In this document: positions 17,924 to 26,880 of the stretch, one piece after another
Numbering within the stretch: the stretch's first letter is position 1
How the letters are laid out: each line of letters opens with the position of its first letter
Assembly: GCA_900539835.1 (NCBI GenBank)
Contig: UQDR01000001.1
Location: forward strand, 62,001 to 126,000
Direction of reading: 5' to 3'
Source: an uncultured Ruminococcus sp.
GTDB taxonomy: Bacteria; Bacillota; Clostridia; Oscillospirales; Ruminococcaceae
DNA: 64,000 nt
The notes under the pieces: model-generated
Database searches by the model: none
What the model was told of the DNA's origin: nothing
What the model saw: the letters and a program-made list of their open reading frames with translations, nothing else
Translations under genes and position numbers: made by a program

Positions 17924-17965
17924 ATTGCCATTTAAACCGTATATAATTTTAAGGAGGTAAAAGCA

Positions 17966-19441
17966 ATGCTGTATCCATCAATTGAACAAGTAAGAGATTT
18001 ATTAAAAGAATATAAAACGGTTCCTACCTTTTATGAGCTTTTAGTTGATTCTTACACCCCTATTCAGCTATTTAACTGTCTGCATGAAGCTTATGAAAAC
18101 TGTTTTATTCTTGAATCTGTAGATAACAAAGATCAATGGGGCAGATATTCTTATGTTGGTATTAATCCCCGTGCTGAAATTACATTAAAAAACCACATCG
18201 CTTCAGTAACATATCGAGGATGTGAAACAAAAGAAATTCAAGTTGATAATCCAATTGAGTTTTTCTCTGAGATAATTGAAGCACACAAAGCTCCTAAATT
18301 TAATAATCGTCCTAAATTAACAGGCGGTCTCATTGGTTATTTTGCTTATGATATGATCAGATATTTTGAAAAGACGCTTGTCAATCCACCTCAAGATGAT
18401 TTAGAAATGCCGGATGCAAGCTTGCATTTGTTTGAAGAGCTTGTAGCATACGATCACTTGAGCAACAAAGCCGTTATTATATTAAATATTAATGCTGATG
18501 ATAATCTTGAAGAGAAATATGTCGAATGTGAAAAAAGAAAAGATGAAATAATTGAAATACTGAGAAATTATTCTCCAAAGCCAAAAAAGCATTATGAATT
18601 AAATAAAGAGATAACAGTGAAATCAAATATTACTAAAGAACATTATCTTAAAAATGTAGAAACAGCTAAGGAATATATCAAAGAGGGCGATATTTTTCAA
18701 ATCGTTCCGTCACAGAGGTTTGAGGTTGACAATCCACCTGACAGCTTTGATGTTTATAGAATGCTGAGATCGACTAATCCATCGCCTTATCTTTATTATT
18801 TTTCTCATAAGGATTTTGCAATAGCAGGAGCTTCACCCGAAATGCTTGTTTCAGTAAATGACGGAACTGTAATAACAAGACCTATCGCCGGAACTATTAA
18901 GCGTGGTGAAACACATGATGAAGATGTAAAAAATGAACAGCAGCTTATAAATGATCCTAAGGAATGTGCGGAGCATACAATGCTTGTAGATTTAGGACGA
19001 AATGATATCGGAAAAGTATCAGAATTCGGTTCTGTTCAAGTAACTGATTATATGATAATTGAACGTTATTCAAAAGTAATGCATCTTGTTTCAAATGTCA
19101 AGGGAAAGCTCAGAGAGGATAAAAAACCGCTTGACGCTTTGATGGCAGTTCTTCCCGCCGGAACACTTTCAGGAGCTCCGAAAGTAAGGGCTATGGAAAT
19201 TATAGATGAGCTTGAAACTACAAAGCGGGGATTATATGGCGGAACAGTAGGCTATCTCGCATTTGACGGAAGTATTGATACTTGCATAGCCATAAGAACA
19301 GTATTGTTTAAAAACAATAAAGCCTATGTTCAAGCAGGTGGCGGCGTTGTCGCAGACAGCATACCTGAAAATGAATATCAGGAATCAGTCAATAAATCAA
19401 TGGCAGTTATAAACGCAATAAAGGAAGCTGCTAAGCTTTAA
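17966..19441 (+). CDS. trpE: Anthranilate synthase component I
   Basis: TrpE converts chorismate with ammonia to anthranilate, the first committed step of tryptophan synthesis. The N-terminal feedback region includes ILESVDNKDQWGRYSY, the place of the Trp-binding LLES motif. The chorismate-binding half is complete (DIFQIVPSQRF, GASPEMLV, RPIAGTIKRG, LPAGTLSGAPKVRAMEIID). At 491 residues it has the usual length. It is the first gene after the Trp T-box, with AAGGAGG eight bases before the ATG. Its glutaminase partner TrpG is encoded as part of a fusion two genes downstream. Confidence 0.98.
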   Translation: MLYPSIEQVRDLLKEYKTVPTFYELLVDSYTPIQLFNCLHEAYENCFILESVDNKDQWGRYSYVGINPRAEITLKNHIASVTYRGCETKEIQVDNPIEFFSEIIEAHKAPKFNNRPKLTGGLIGYFAYDMIRYFEKTLVNPPQDDLEMPDASLHLFEELVAYDHLSNKAVIILNINADDNLEEKYVECEKRKDEIIEILRNYSPKPKKHYELNKEITVKSNITKEHYLKNVETAKEYIKEGDIFQIVPSQRFEVDNPPDSFDVYRMLRSTNPSPYLYYFSHKDFAIAGASPEMLVSVNDGTVITRPIAGTIKRGETHDEDVKNEQQLINDPKECAEHTMLVDLGRNDIGKVSEFGSVQVTDYMIIERYSKVMHLVSNVKGKLREDKKPLDALMAVLPAGTLSGAPKVRAMEIIDELETTKRGLYGGTVGYLAFDGSIDTCIAIRTVLFKNNKAYVQAGGGVVADSIPENEYQESVNKSMAVINAIKEAAKL

Positions 19442-19461
19442 TTTACAGGAGGATAAATATT

Positions 19462-20544
19462 ATGTCTACTAATAAAGAAATCATTTTAACAGGCGACCGC
19501 CCTACAGGACCTTTGCATTTGGGACACTTTGTGGGATCACTTAATAACAGAGTCAAGCTTCAGAACACAGGAAAATACAATCAATTTGTTATGATCGCCG
19601 ATTTGCAGGCTCTTACTGATAACGCTGAGAATCCTGAAAAAATCAGACAGAATATTCTTGAAGTTACGCTCGATTATTTGGCTGCTGGATTAGAGCCTGA
19701 CAAAACAACATTTTTTGTACAGTCGCATGTACCGGCTCTTTATGAGCTTCCAATGTATTATTCAAATCTTGTCACAATGTCAAGACTTGAAAGGAATCCT
19801 ACAATTAAGGCAGAAATCAAGCTGAGAAATTTTGAAAGAAATTTACCAGTTGGATTTATGACATATCCTATAAGTCAGGCTGCTGATATCACAGCTTTTA
19901 AAGCAAAATTTGTACCCGTCGGCGAAGATCAGCTTCCTATGCTTGAACAGACACGAGAAATAGTTTCAGCTTTTAATAGAATTTATAATTGCGAAATTCT
20001 TGTTGAGCCACAGGCAATACTTCCGGACAATGAGGCTTGCTGTAGACTTGTCGGAACAGACGGCGGAACAAAAATGAGCAAATCTTTGGGCAACTGCATT
20101 TATCTGAAGGATGATGAAAAGACAATCAAACAAAAGGTAATGTCTATGTTTACCGACCCAACACATATTAATGTTTCAGACCCGGGCCATACAGAGAATA
20201 ATCCTGTATTTATTTATCTCGACGCATTTAGCAGCGACGAAATGTTTGCCGAGTATCTTCCTGAATATAAAAATCTTGAAGAGCTTAAAGAGCATTACAG
20301 ACGTGGCGGATTGGGAGATATGAAAGTAAAGAAATTCCTTAATAATGTTATGCAGGAAATGCTTAAGCCTATTCGTGAACGTAGAGAAGAATATGCAAAG
20401 GATAAAAATGCACTTTTAGAAATTCTGAGAAAGGGCACGGAACATGCAGTAGAAATCTCAAATAATACAGTTAACGAAGTTAGAAATGCTATCGGCATTA
20501 ACTATTTCAGCGATAAGAGCTTTAAGGATCATTTTATAGATTAA
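19462..20544 (+). CDS. trpS: Tryptophanyl-tRNA synthetase
   Basis: TrpS charges tRNA-Trp. This class I synthetase has the HIGH-like motif HLGH in GPLHLGHFVGSL and the KMSKS motif in GTKMSKSLGN. At 360 residues it has normal length. It lies between trpE and trpGD with 20-base gaps and its own GGAGG site, so charging and biosynthesis share a single T-box. This makes a closed circuit: the enzyme consuming tryptophan and the enzymes making it respond to the same uncharged tRNA. Confidence 0.97.
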   Translation: MSTNKEIILTGDRPTGPLHLGHFVGSLNNRVKLQNTGKYNQFVMIADLQALTDNAENPEKIRQNILEVTLDYLAAGLEPDKTTFFVQSHVPALYELPMYYSNLVTMSRLERNPTIKAEIKLRNFERNLPVGFMTYPISQAADITAFKAKFVPVGEDQLPMLEQTREIVSAFNRIYNCEILVEPQAILPDNEACCRLVGTDGGTKMSKSLGNCIYLKDDEKTIKQKVMSMFTDPTHINVSDPGHTENNPVFIYLDAFSSDEMFAEYLPEYKNLEELKEHYRRGGLGDMKVKKFLNNVMQEMLKPIRERREEYAKDKNALLEILRKGTEHAVEISNNTVNEVRNAIGINYFSDKSFKDHFID

Positions 20545-20563
20545 CCGATTAGGAGGAGTAAAA

Positions 20564-22201
20564 ATGATTTTATTAATTGATAACTATGATAGCTTTACCT
20601 ATAATCTATATCAAGCAATTGGTGTGCTTTCTCCTGATATTAAAGTATTACGAAATGATGAAATAACTGTTGAAGAAATTGAAAAACTTGCTCCGAGTGC
20701 TATTGTTGTTTCCCCGGGTCCATGTTATCCTAAACAGGCAGGAATCTCTGTTGCTGCAATAAAATATTTCAGTGGAAAAATTCCTATTCTCGGCGTTTGT
20801 CTTGGTCATCAGTCTATAGGAGAGGCTTTCGGCGGAAAAATAGTTCATGCCGAAGAAATTCTTCATGGAAAACAAACAATAATTAAAATTAATAATGATA
20901 CAAAGCTTTTTGACGGGCTTAATAAGGAAATAAAAGCCGCAAGATATCATTCTTTGATAATTGAGAGAAATACACTTCCCGACTGTTTAACTGTTATAGC
21001 AGAAGATGATAAAGGACAGATAATGGCGGTTAAACATAAAGAACATCCTACTTATGGAGTGCAATTTCATCCCGAATCAATTATGACAGAGGTGGGAGAG
21101 AAAATAATTTCTAATTTTCTCAATAATATTGCAGATATCAAAACCACACAAACAAAATTACCGTCTATTCCTGATTCAGAGAGAACAGAACTTAAAAAGT
21201 ATATTAAAAAATGCATCGAAGGAGAAACTCTTACTGAAGATGAAGCATATTCAGCAATGAATATAATTATGAGTGACAGAGCGACCAATGCACAGATATC
21301 TGCATTCCTTTCCGGTTTAAGAATGAGAGGAGAAACCATTGAGGAAATAACCGCCTTTGCAAAAGTTATGAGATCAAAGATGGCAATAGTTAAGCATGAC
21401 TTCCCTGTCCTTGATATAGTAGGAACAGGCGGAGATTTGTCAAACAGCTTTAATATTTCTACTACTGCGGGATTTGTTATCGCCGGAGCAGGACTGAATG
21501 TTGCTAAGCACGGCAACAGAAGCGTTTCTTCAAAAAGCGGAGCAGCTGATGTTTTAGAGGCTTTAGGCGTTAAAATTGCATCAACACCTGAAAAAGCAGA
21601 AGCGTCTCTTAGAAATGTAGGATTTTCTTTCTTATTTGCGCAAAGCTATCATTCAGCTATGAGATTCGTCGGACCCGTAAGAGGACAGATCGGCGTTAGA
21701 ACCATTTTTAATATTTTAGGTCCTCTTGCAAACCCCGCAAAAGCTGATTATATGATACTTGGCGTTTATGATCCTGATCTTCTCGAACCCATGGCTGAGG
21801 TTCTCAAAAACTTAGGAATTAAGGCGGCAATGCTCATATATGGAAACGATGGTTTAGACGAGATTTCAATTTCTGCATCAACATCTGTATGTGAAATTAA
21901 AAACGGTGTGATAACAAAATATAAAATAAGTCCGGAAGATTTCGGAATGCCGCTTGCTGATAAAGATGAAATTAAAGGCGGAGAAGCTTTGGATAATGCT
22001 AAAATCACTTTAGGCATTCTTAACGGCTCAATAAATGGCGCAAAAAGAGACATCGTGGTCCTTAATGCAGGTTGTGCATTGTATATCAGCGGAAAAGCTG
22101 AAAGCATAGAAGACGGCATTAAAATGGCAAATGAATCTATTGACAGCGGAAAGGCGCTTGATAAACTGAACCAGCTCATTGAATTCTCAAATAAGGACTG
22201 A
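20564..22201 (+). CDS. trpGD: Fused anthranilate synthase glutaminase / anthranilate phosphoribosyltransferase
   Basis: Bifunctional protein of two consecutive pathway steps. Residues 1-190 are the class I glutamine amidotransferase (DNYDSFTYNLYQ, oxyanion strand PGPCYP, nucleophile C79 in GVCLGHQ, and the His/Glu pair in QFHPES) that feeds ammonia to TrpE. After a short linker, residues from about 205 are TrpD, with GTGGDLSNSFNISTTAGF for PRPP binding and NHGNRSVSSKSG-like KHGNRSVSSKSGAADVLEAL. The TrpG-TrpD fusion is known from enterobacteria and scattered elsewhere. The reading frame is uninterrupted over 545 residues. It overlaps nothing and is followed by trpC after five bases. Confidence 0.96.
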   Translation: MILLIDNYDSFTYNLYQAIGVLSPDIKVLRNDEITVEEIEKLAPSAIVVSPGPCYPKQAGISVAAIKYFSGKIPILGVCLGHQSIGEAFGGKIVHAEEILHGKQTIIKINNDTKLFDGLNKEIKAARYHSLIIERNTLPDCLTVIAEDDKGQIMAVKHKEHPTYGVQFHPESIMTEVGEKIISNFLNNIADIKTTQTKLPSIPDSERTELKKYIKKCIEGETLTEDEAYSAMNIIMSDRATNAQISAFLSGLRMRGETIEEITAFAKVMRSKMAIVKHDFPVLDIVGTGGDLSNSFNISTTAGFVIAGAGLNVAKHGNRSVSSKSGAADVLEALGVKIASTPEKAEASLRNVGFSFLFAQSYHSAMRFVGPVRGQIGVRTIFNILGPLANPAKADYMILGVYDPDLLEPMAEVLKNLGIKAAMLIYGNDGLDEISISASTSVCEIKNGVITKYKISPEDFGMPLADKDEIKGGEALDNAKITLGILNGSINGAKRDIVVLNAGCALYISGKAESIEDGIKMANESIDSGKALDKLNQLIEFSNKD

Positions 22202-22206
22202 GTAAT

Positions 22207-22986
22207 ATGATACTTAATGATATAATAGAAAAAAGAAAAGAACAGCTTTCAAGAGAAATATCTCATATTTCCCGGGAAAAAATGAAGCAGCTGGCAGAAG
22301 AATCAGAGATGCCTATTTTATCTTTTAAAGACGCTTTGAAAAACAACAGGCTTAGCGTTATATGTGAAGTAAAAAAAGCTTCACCATCAAAGGGCTTGAT
22401 AAGAGATGACTTTCATCCTGTGGAAATTGCAAAAGAGTATGAAGAAGCCGGCGCTGACGCTATTTCCTGCTTGACAGAAGAATTTTACTTTAAAGGATCA
22501 TCCAAATTTCTGTCAGATATAAGAAAAAATGTAAGTATCCCGATTATAAGAAAAGACTTTATTTTTGATGAATATCAAATTCACGAAGCAAAAGTCATCG
22601 GCGCTAATGCTATTTTATTAATAGCGTCTATATTATCCGAAAAACAAATGGCAGAATTTCAGGAGCTTTCTCACTCATTAGGTTTACAGTGTCTTGTTGA
22701 GGTGCACAATCAAGAGGAGCTGAAGAAAGTTCTTACATTCAAGCCTGATATTATCGGCATAAATAATAGAAACCTCAAGACTTTTGAAGTGGATTTAAAC
22801 ACTACTGCAAAAGTAAGGGATAATGTTCCATGTGAAACATTACTTGTATCAGAAAGCGGTATTAAGGATAATACTGATATGAAAATGGTGCGTTCCTTAG
22901 GGGCTGACGCTGTGCTGATCGGCGAAACACTTATGAGAAGCAAAAACATAGCTTCTACACTTCATAGCCTGAGAGAAGGAGTATAA
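22207..22986 (+). CDS. trpC: Indole-3-glycerol phosphate synthase
   Basis: TrpC closes the indole ring from CdRP in a TIM barrel. Signatures are VICEVKKASPSKGLIRDDF (substrate-binding Lys), GADAISCLTE, PIIRKDFIFDEYQI (catalytic Lys), GINNRNLKTFEVDL and LVSESGI. At 259 residues it has the standard length. The start lies five bases beyond the trpGD stop, with AAGGAC at the trpGD end as ribosome site. It is a stand-alone TrpC, unlike the TrpC-TrpF fusion of enterobacteria. Confidence 0.97.
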   Translation: MILNDIIEKRKEQLSREISHISREKMKQLAEESEMPILSFKDALKNNRLSVICEVKKASPSKGLIRDDFHPVEIAKEYEEAGADAISCLTEEFYFKGSSKFLSDIRKNVSIPIIRKDFIFDEYQIHEAKVIGANAILLIASILSEKQMAEFQELSHSLGLQCLVEVHNQEELKKVLTFKPDIIGINNRNLKTFEVDLNTTAKVRDNVPCETLLVSESGIKDNTDMKMVRSLGADAVLIGETLMRSKNIASTLHSLREGV

Positions 22987-22987
22987 G

Positions 22988-23629
22988 TTGACTAAAATTA
23001 AGATTTGCGGTATTAGACGAATTGAAGATTGTCAATATCTAAATGAGTTCAAGCCTGATTATGCCGGATTTATACTTTCAAAACCGTTTTGGAGATGTAT
23101 TGATTTAAATAAACTATCTGAATTAGATAATGTTTTATCAAAACAGATAAAGAGAGTCGGAGTTTTTGTAAATGAAACTGTTGAATATATTTTGCAATAC
23201 ACTCCCCTGCTTGATATAATTCAGCTTCACGGTGATGAAACAGAAAATTTTATAAATGATCTGAGAGCTAAAACCGATTGTGAGATTTGGAAAGCTATTA
23301 GAGTAAAATCGGCTGATGAAATAAATGAAGCCTGCAAGCTTCCTGTTGATAAGCTTTTGATTGACAGCTATTCTGATAACACTTACGGCGGCAGCGGAAA
23401 GGTTGCTAACTGGGATTTAATAAAAGATTGTGAAATCAGCAAACCATTTTTACTTGCCGGAGGAATTTCGGCTGACAACTGTTTAGAGGCTGTGAATAGT
23501 GTTAAACCTTTTGGACTTGATATTTCAAGTTCTGTGGAGACAGGTCAGGTTAAAAACAGCGATAAAATTAAAGAAATAATTTCATTAATCAGAAATCACG
23601 ACAGAATAATAGACACTTGTTCTGAATAA
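22988..23629 (+). CDS. trpF: Phosphoribosylanthranilate isomerase
   Basis: TrpF isomerises PRA to CdRP. The start is TTG, one base after the trpC stop, with GAAGGAG upstream. The N-terminus TKIKICGIRR carries the catalytic Cys7-type residue, and GVFVNETVEYI, IQLHGDE, LIDSYSDNTYGGSGKVANW (catalytic Asp) and LAGGISADN follow. At 213 residues it has the usual length. The FILSKPFWRCI segment is shorter than the common FxxxSPR, but the family is clear. Confidence 0.95.
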   Translation: MTKIKICGIRRIEDCQYLNEFKPDYAGFILSKPFWRCIDLNKLSELDNVLSKQIKRVGVFVNETVEYILQYTPLLDIIQLHGDETENFINDLRAKTDCEIWKAIRVKSADEINEACKLPVDKLLIDSYSDNTYGGSGKVANWDLIKDCEISKPFLLAGGISADNCLEAVNSVKPFGLDISSSVETGQVKNSDKIKEIISLIRNHDRIIDTCSE

Positions 23630-23649
23630 TATTTGAAAGAAGGATTAAT

Positions 23650-24846
23650 ATGTCAAAAATAGGACGTTTCGGAGAGTTTGGCGGACAATATGTACCGGAA
23701 ACAGTCATGCATGCCGTTCATGAGCTTGAAGAAGCATATAATAAATATAAAAAAGACCCTGAATTTATAAAAGAGCTTGAAGATTTATATAAAAACTATG
23801 CCGGAAGACCCTCAATGCTTTATTATGCTGAAAGAATGACAAAGGATTTAGGCGGCGCTAAGGTTTATATAAAGCGTGAAGATTTAAATCACACCGGAGC
23901 ACACAAAATCAACAACGTTTTAGGACAGATATTGCTCGCAAAAAAAATGGGCAAAAAGCGTGTGATTGCTGAAACAGGCGCCGGACAGCATGGTGTTGCC
24001 ACTGCTACAGCATGTGCGCTTTTCGGCTTGGAATGTGAAATATATATGGGTGCAGAGGATGTAAAGCGTCAATCTTTAAACGTATATCGAATGAATTTGT
24101 TAGGTGCAAAATGCACTGCTGTAAACAGCGGAACTGCCACATTAAAAGATGCAGTTAATGAAGCAATGCGTGACTGGTGTGCAAATATTGACACGACATA
24201 TTACTGCATTGGTTCAACTATGGGACCGCATCCTTATCCTGAAATGGTAAGAGATTTTCAGAAGGTTATTTCCAAGGAAATAAAACAGCAGCTTTTAGAA
24301 AAAGAAGGCAGACTTCCTGACTGTGTTGTGGCTTGCTGCGGCGGAGGCTCAAATGCAATCGGAGCATTTTATAATTTCATCGAAGACAAATCAGTAAGAC
24401 TTGTAGGAGCTGAGGCGGCAGGAAGAGGCGTTAACACTCCTGATAACGCCGCCACAATTACTAACGGCTCTGTGGGAATATTCCATGGCATGAAGTCGCT
24501 GTTTTTGCAAAACGATTATGGTCAGATTAATCCTGTATATTCTATTTCCGCCGGTCTTGATTATCCCGGAGTTGGTCCTGAACACGCATATCTGAATGAA
24601 ACGGGCCGTGCGGATTATGTTGCAATCAGCGATGAAGAAGCAGTCAATGCATTTGAATATCTATCTAAAATTGAAGGCATAATTCCGGCTATTGAGTCAT
24701 CGCATGCAGTTGCTGCGGCTTTAAAAATCATTCCAACCATGTCAAAGGATCAGATTATCGTTATTAACTTGTCGGGGCGTGGTGATAAGGATGTATATTC
24801 CATTGCAAGATACAGGGAGGTTGACCTTAATGAAGAACAGAATTGA
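23650..24846 (+). CDS. trpB: Tryptophan synthase beta chain
   Basis: TrpB is the PLP enzyme that condenses indole with serine. The PLP lysine is in the block REDLNHTGAHKINN, and GAGQHGVATATACALFGL and the phosphate-binding CCGGGSNAIGAF are intact. The end is SGRGDKDV. At 398 residues it is the classic TrpB1 type that partners TrpA. GAAGGA precedes the ATG. The downstream trpA begins inside its last codons, a 17-base overlap. Confidence 0.98.
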   Translation: MSKIGRFGEFGGQYVPETVMHAVHELEEAYNKYKKDPEFIKELEDLYKNYAGRPSMLYYAERMTKDLGGAKVYIKREDLNHTGAHKINNVLGQILLAKKMGKKRVIAETGAGQHGVATATACALFGLECEIYMGAEDVKRQSLNVYRMNLLGAKCTAVNSGTATLKDAVNEAMRDWCANIDTTYYCIGSTMGPHPYPEMVRDFQKVISKEIKQQLLEKEGRLPDCVVACCGGGSNAIGAFYNFIEDKSVRLVGAEAAGRGVNTPDNAATITNGSVGIFHGMKSLFLQNDYGQINPVYSISAGLDYPGVGPEHAYLNETGRADYVAISDEEAVNAFEYLSKIEGIIPAIESSHAVAAALKIIPTMSKDQIIVINLSGRGDKDVYSIARYREVDLNEEQN

Positions 24847-25624
24847 CATTTGTTTTGAACAATTAAAAAAAGAAAACAGAAAGGCTCTTGTTACATTTAT
24901 CACTGCCGGTGACCCTGATATGGAAACAACTGAAAAGACAGTACTTGAAATGTATAAAAACGGTGCTGACATTATTGAACTGGGTGTTCCTTTTTCAGAT
25001 CCTGTTGCTGAAGGAGTTACCATTCAGAAAGCATCTTTGCGTTCATTAAAAAACGGTACGACACTTGACGATATTTTTGATTTGGTCACGAGAATCCGAG
25101 CTGAATCTGACAAGCCTTTGCTTTTGATGATGTATTTAAATACAATTTTTAAATATGGCACTCAGAAATTTTTTAAGCTATGCAAGGAAAGAGAAATTGA
25201 CGGCGTTATAGTACCTGATCTTCCGTTTGAAGAGCGTGATGAAATTTCAAGTGCTGCTGATGAATACGGCATTTATCAAATTAATCTTGTTGCACCCACA
25301 TCAGATGAACGTATTTCTATGATAACAAAAGAAGCAAAAGGATTTTTGTATGTAGTTTCTTCTTTAGGTGTAACCGGAACCAGAAATGAAATCACGACTG
25401 ATTTCGACAAACTTCTCAGCCCGATAAGAAATCACAGCGAGCTTTGTCCCGCCTGCATTGGTTTTGGCATTTCATCACCTGAACAGGCAAAGAAAATGTC
25501 ATCATACTGTGACGGGGCTATCGTTGGCAGCGCCATAGTAAAAATAATTGAACAATATGGCAAGGACAGTCCTGAAAAGGTTGGAGAATTTGTTAAGCTT
25601 TTGAGAAATGAAATGGACAGTTAA
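24830..25624 (+). CDS. trpA: Tryptophan synthase alpha chain
   Basis: TrpA cleaves indole-3-glycerol phosphate and passes indole to TrpB. Signatures are LVTFITAGDPDMETT (catalytic Glu region), IIELGVPFSDPVAEGVTIQ (catalytic Asp), GVIVPDLPFEE and VSSLGVTGTRNEI. I start at ATG 24830 (264 residues), nine bases after GGGAGG, not at the earlier in-frame ATG that would run through trpB without a ribosome site. It is the last gene of the operon and ends at a strong terminator. Confidence 0.97.
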   Translation: MKNRIDICFEQLKKENRKALVTFITAGDPDMETTEKTVLEMYKNGADIIELGVPFSDPVAEGVTIQKASLRSLKNGTTLDDIFDLVTRIRAESDKPLLLMMYLNTIFKYGTQKFFKLCKEREIDGVIVPDLPFEERDEISSAADEYGIYQINLVAPTSDERISMITKEAKGFLYVVSSLGVTGTRNEITTDFDKLLSPIRNHSELCPACIGFGISSPEQAKKMSSYCDGAIVGSAIVKIIEQYGKDSPEKVGEFVKLLRNEMDS

Positions 25625-25631
25625 AAAACAA

Positions 25632-25664
25632 ACCCGTTACCAATCAAGGTAACGGGTAATTTTT
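25632..25664. terminator. Terminator of the trp operon, bidirectional with tyrS
   Basis: ACCCGTTACC (25632-25641) and GGTAACGGGT (25648-25657) form a perfect 10-bp stem, with AATTTTT on the plus strand and TTGTTTTTT on the minus strand. It ends both trpA and the convergent tyrS. Confidence 0.92.
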
Positions 25665-26880
25665 ATGCTTTATATACTTTGTGGAATACTTTTTTGCCTT
25701 TTTTGATTATTACAGGTTCTGAAAGGTCAATCAGTCCTTTAGGATCAGTAAACTTTTCATCATTTACAGATATAGCATTTTGAGTTACAAGGGTTCTTGC
25801 ATCTCTATTTGATGTACAAATGCCTGTCTTAACCAGCAATGTGAGAATGCCTATTTTGCCGTCCTGCAAATCATTAGAGGAAATTTCCGTTGAAGGCATA
25901 TCCGCACTATCAGTTCCATTTGAAAACAGAGCTTTTGCTGCTGCGTCTGCCTTATTAGCTTCTTCCTCACCATGGACAAGCTTTGTAAGTTCATAAGCAA
26001 GAAGTTCTTTTGCTTTATTGAACTGAGCGCCCTCCATAGTCTTTTCCATTTCCTCAATTTGCTCAACAGGCACAAATGTAAGCATTTTCAGACACTTGAT
26101 AACGTCAGCATCAGAAACATTTCTCCAATACTGATAGAACTCATAAGGTGAAGTTTTTTCAGGGTCAAGCCATACTGCTCCTTTTTCGGTCTTACCCATT
26201 TTCTTACCCTCAGAATTAAGCAGCAGTGTTATTGTCATTGCATATGCGTCTTTTCCCAATTTACGGCGAATAAGCTCTGTACCGCCAAGCATATTAGCCC
26301 ACTGGTCGTCACCGCCGAACTGCATATTACAGCCGTAATCCTGAAACAGCTTATAGAAATCGTAGCTCTGCATAATCATGTAGTTAAACTCTAAGAATGT
26401 AAGTCCTCTTTCCATTCTTTGCTTATAACATTCGTGAGAAAGCATTCTGTTTACACTGAAATGAGCACCCACATCACGAAGCACATCAACATAATTCAAA
26501 TCAAGCAGCCAATCGGCATTATTTACAACAATAGCTTTATCCTCAGAAAAATCAATGAAGTTACTCATTTGCTTTTTAAAGCATTCCACATTGTGATTGA
26601 TTGTTTCTTTAGTCATCATTTTTCTCATATCGGATTTTCCGGACGGATCTCCGATCATAGCAGTACCGCCTCCGATGAGGACGATAGGTTTATTTCCTGC
26701 CATTTGCAGACGTTTCATAAGACAAAGTGCCATAAAATGTCCAACGTGCAGGCTGTCGGCTGTCGGGTCGAAGCCAATATAGAAGGTAGCCTTTCCTGCA
26801 TTTATAAGCTCCTTGATTTCTTCCTCGTCTGTTAATTGTGCGAGAAGTCCTCTTCTTTTTAGTTCTTCAAATAATGTCAT
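25663..26880 (-). CDS. tyrS: Tyrosyl-tRNA synthetase
   Basis: TyrS charges tRNA-Tyr. The class I motifs are HVGH in DSLHVGHFMAL and KMGKT in GKKMGKTEKGAVW, and the central QFGGDDQW block binds tyrosine. The C-terminal S4-like RNA-binding domain is present (NRDARTLVTQNAISVN). At 405 residues it has the usual length. Its start overlaps the epimerase gene by 14 bases and uses GGAGG within that gene's end. It has no T-box directly in front; a Tyr-specifier T-box lies 1.9 kb upstream, ahead of two other genes on the same strand. Confidence 0.97.
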   Translation of the reverse strand: MTLFEELKRRGLLAQLTDEEEIKELINAGKATFYIGFDPTADSLHVGHFMALCLMKRLQMAGNKPIVLIGGGTAMIGDPSGKSDMRKMMTKETINHNVECFKKQMSNFIDFSEDKAIVVNNADWLLDLNYVDVLRDVGAHFSVNRMLSHECYKQRMERGLTFLEFNYMIMQSYDFYKLFQDYGCNMQFGGDDQWANMLGGTELIRRKLGKDAYAMTITLLLNSEGKKMGKTEKGAVWLDPEKTSPYEFYQYWRNVSDADVIKCLKMLTFVPVEQIEEMEKTMEGAQFNKAKELLAYELTKLVHGEEEANKADAAAKALFSNGTDSADMPSTEISSNDLQDGKIGILTLLVKTGICTSNRDARTLVTQNAISVNDEKFTDPKGLIDLSEPVIIKKGKKVFHKVYKA

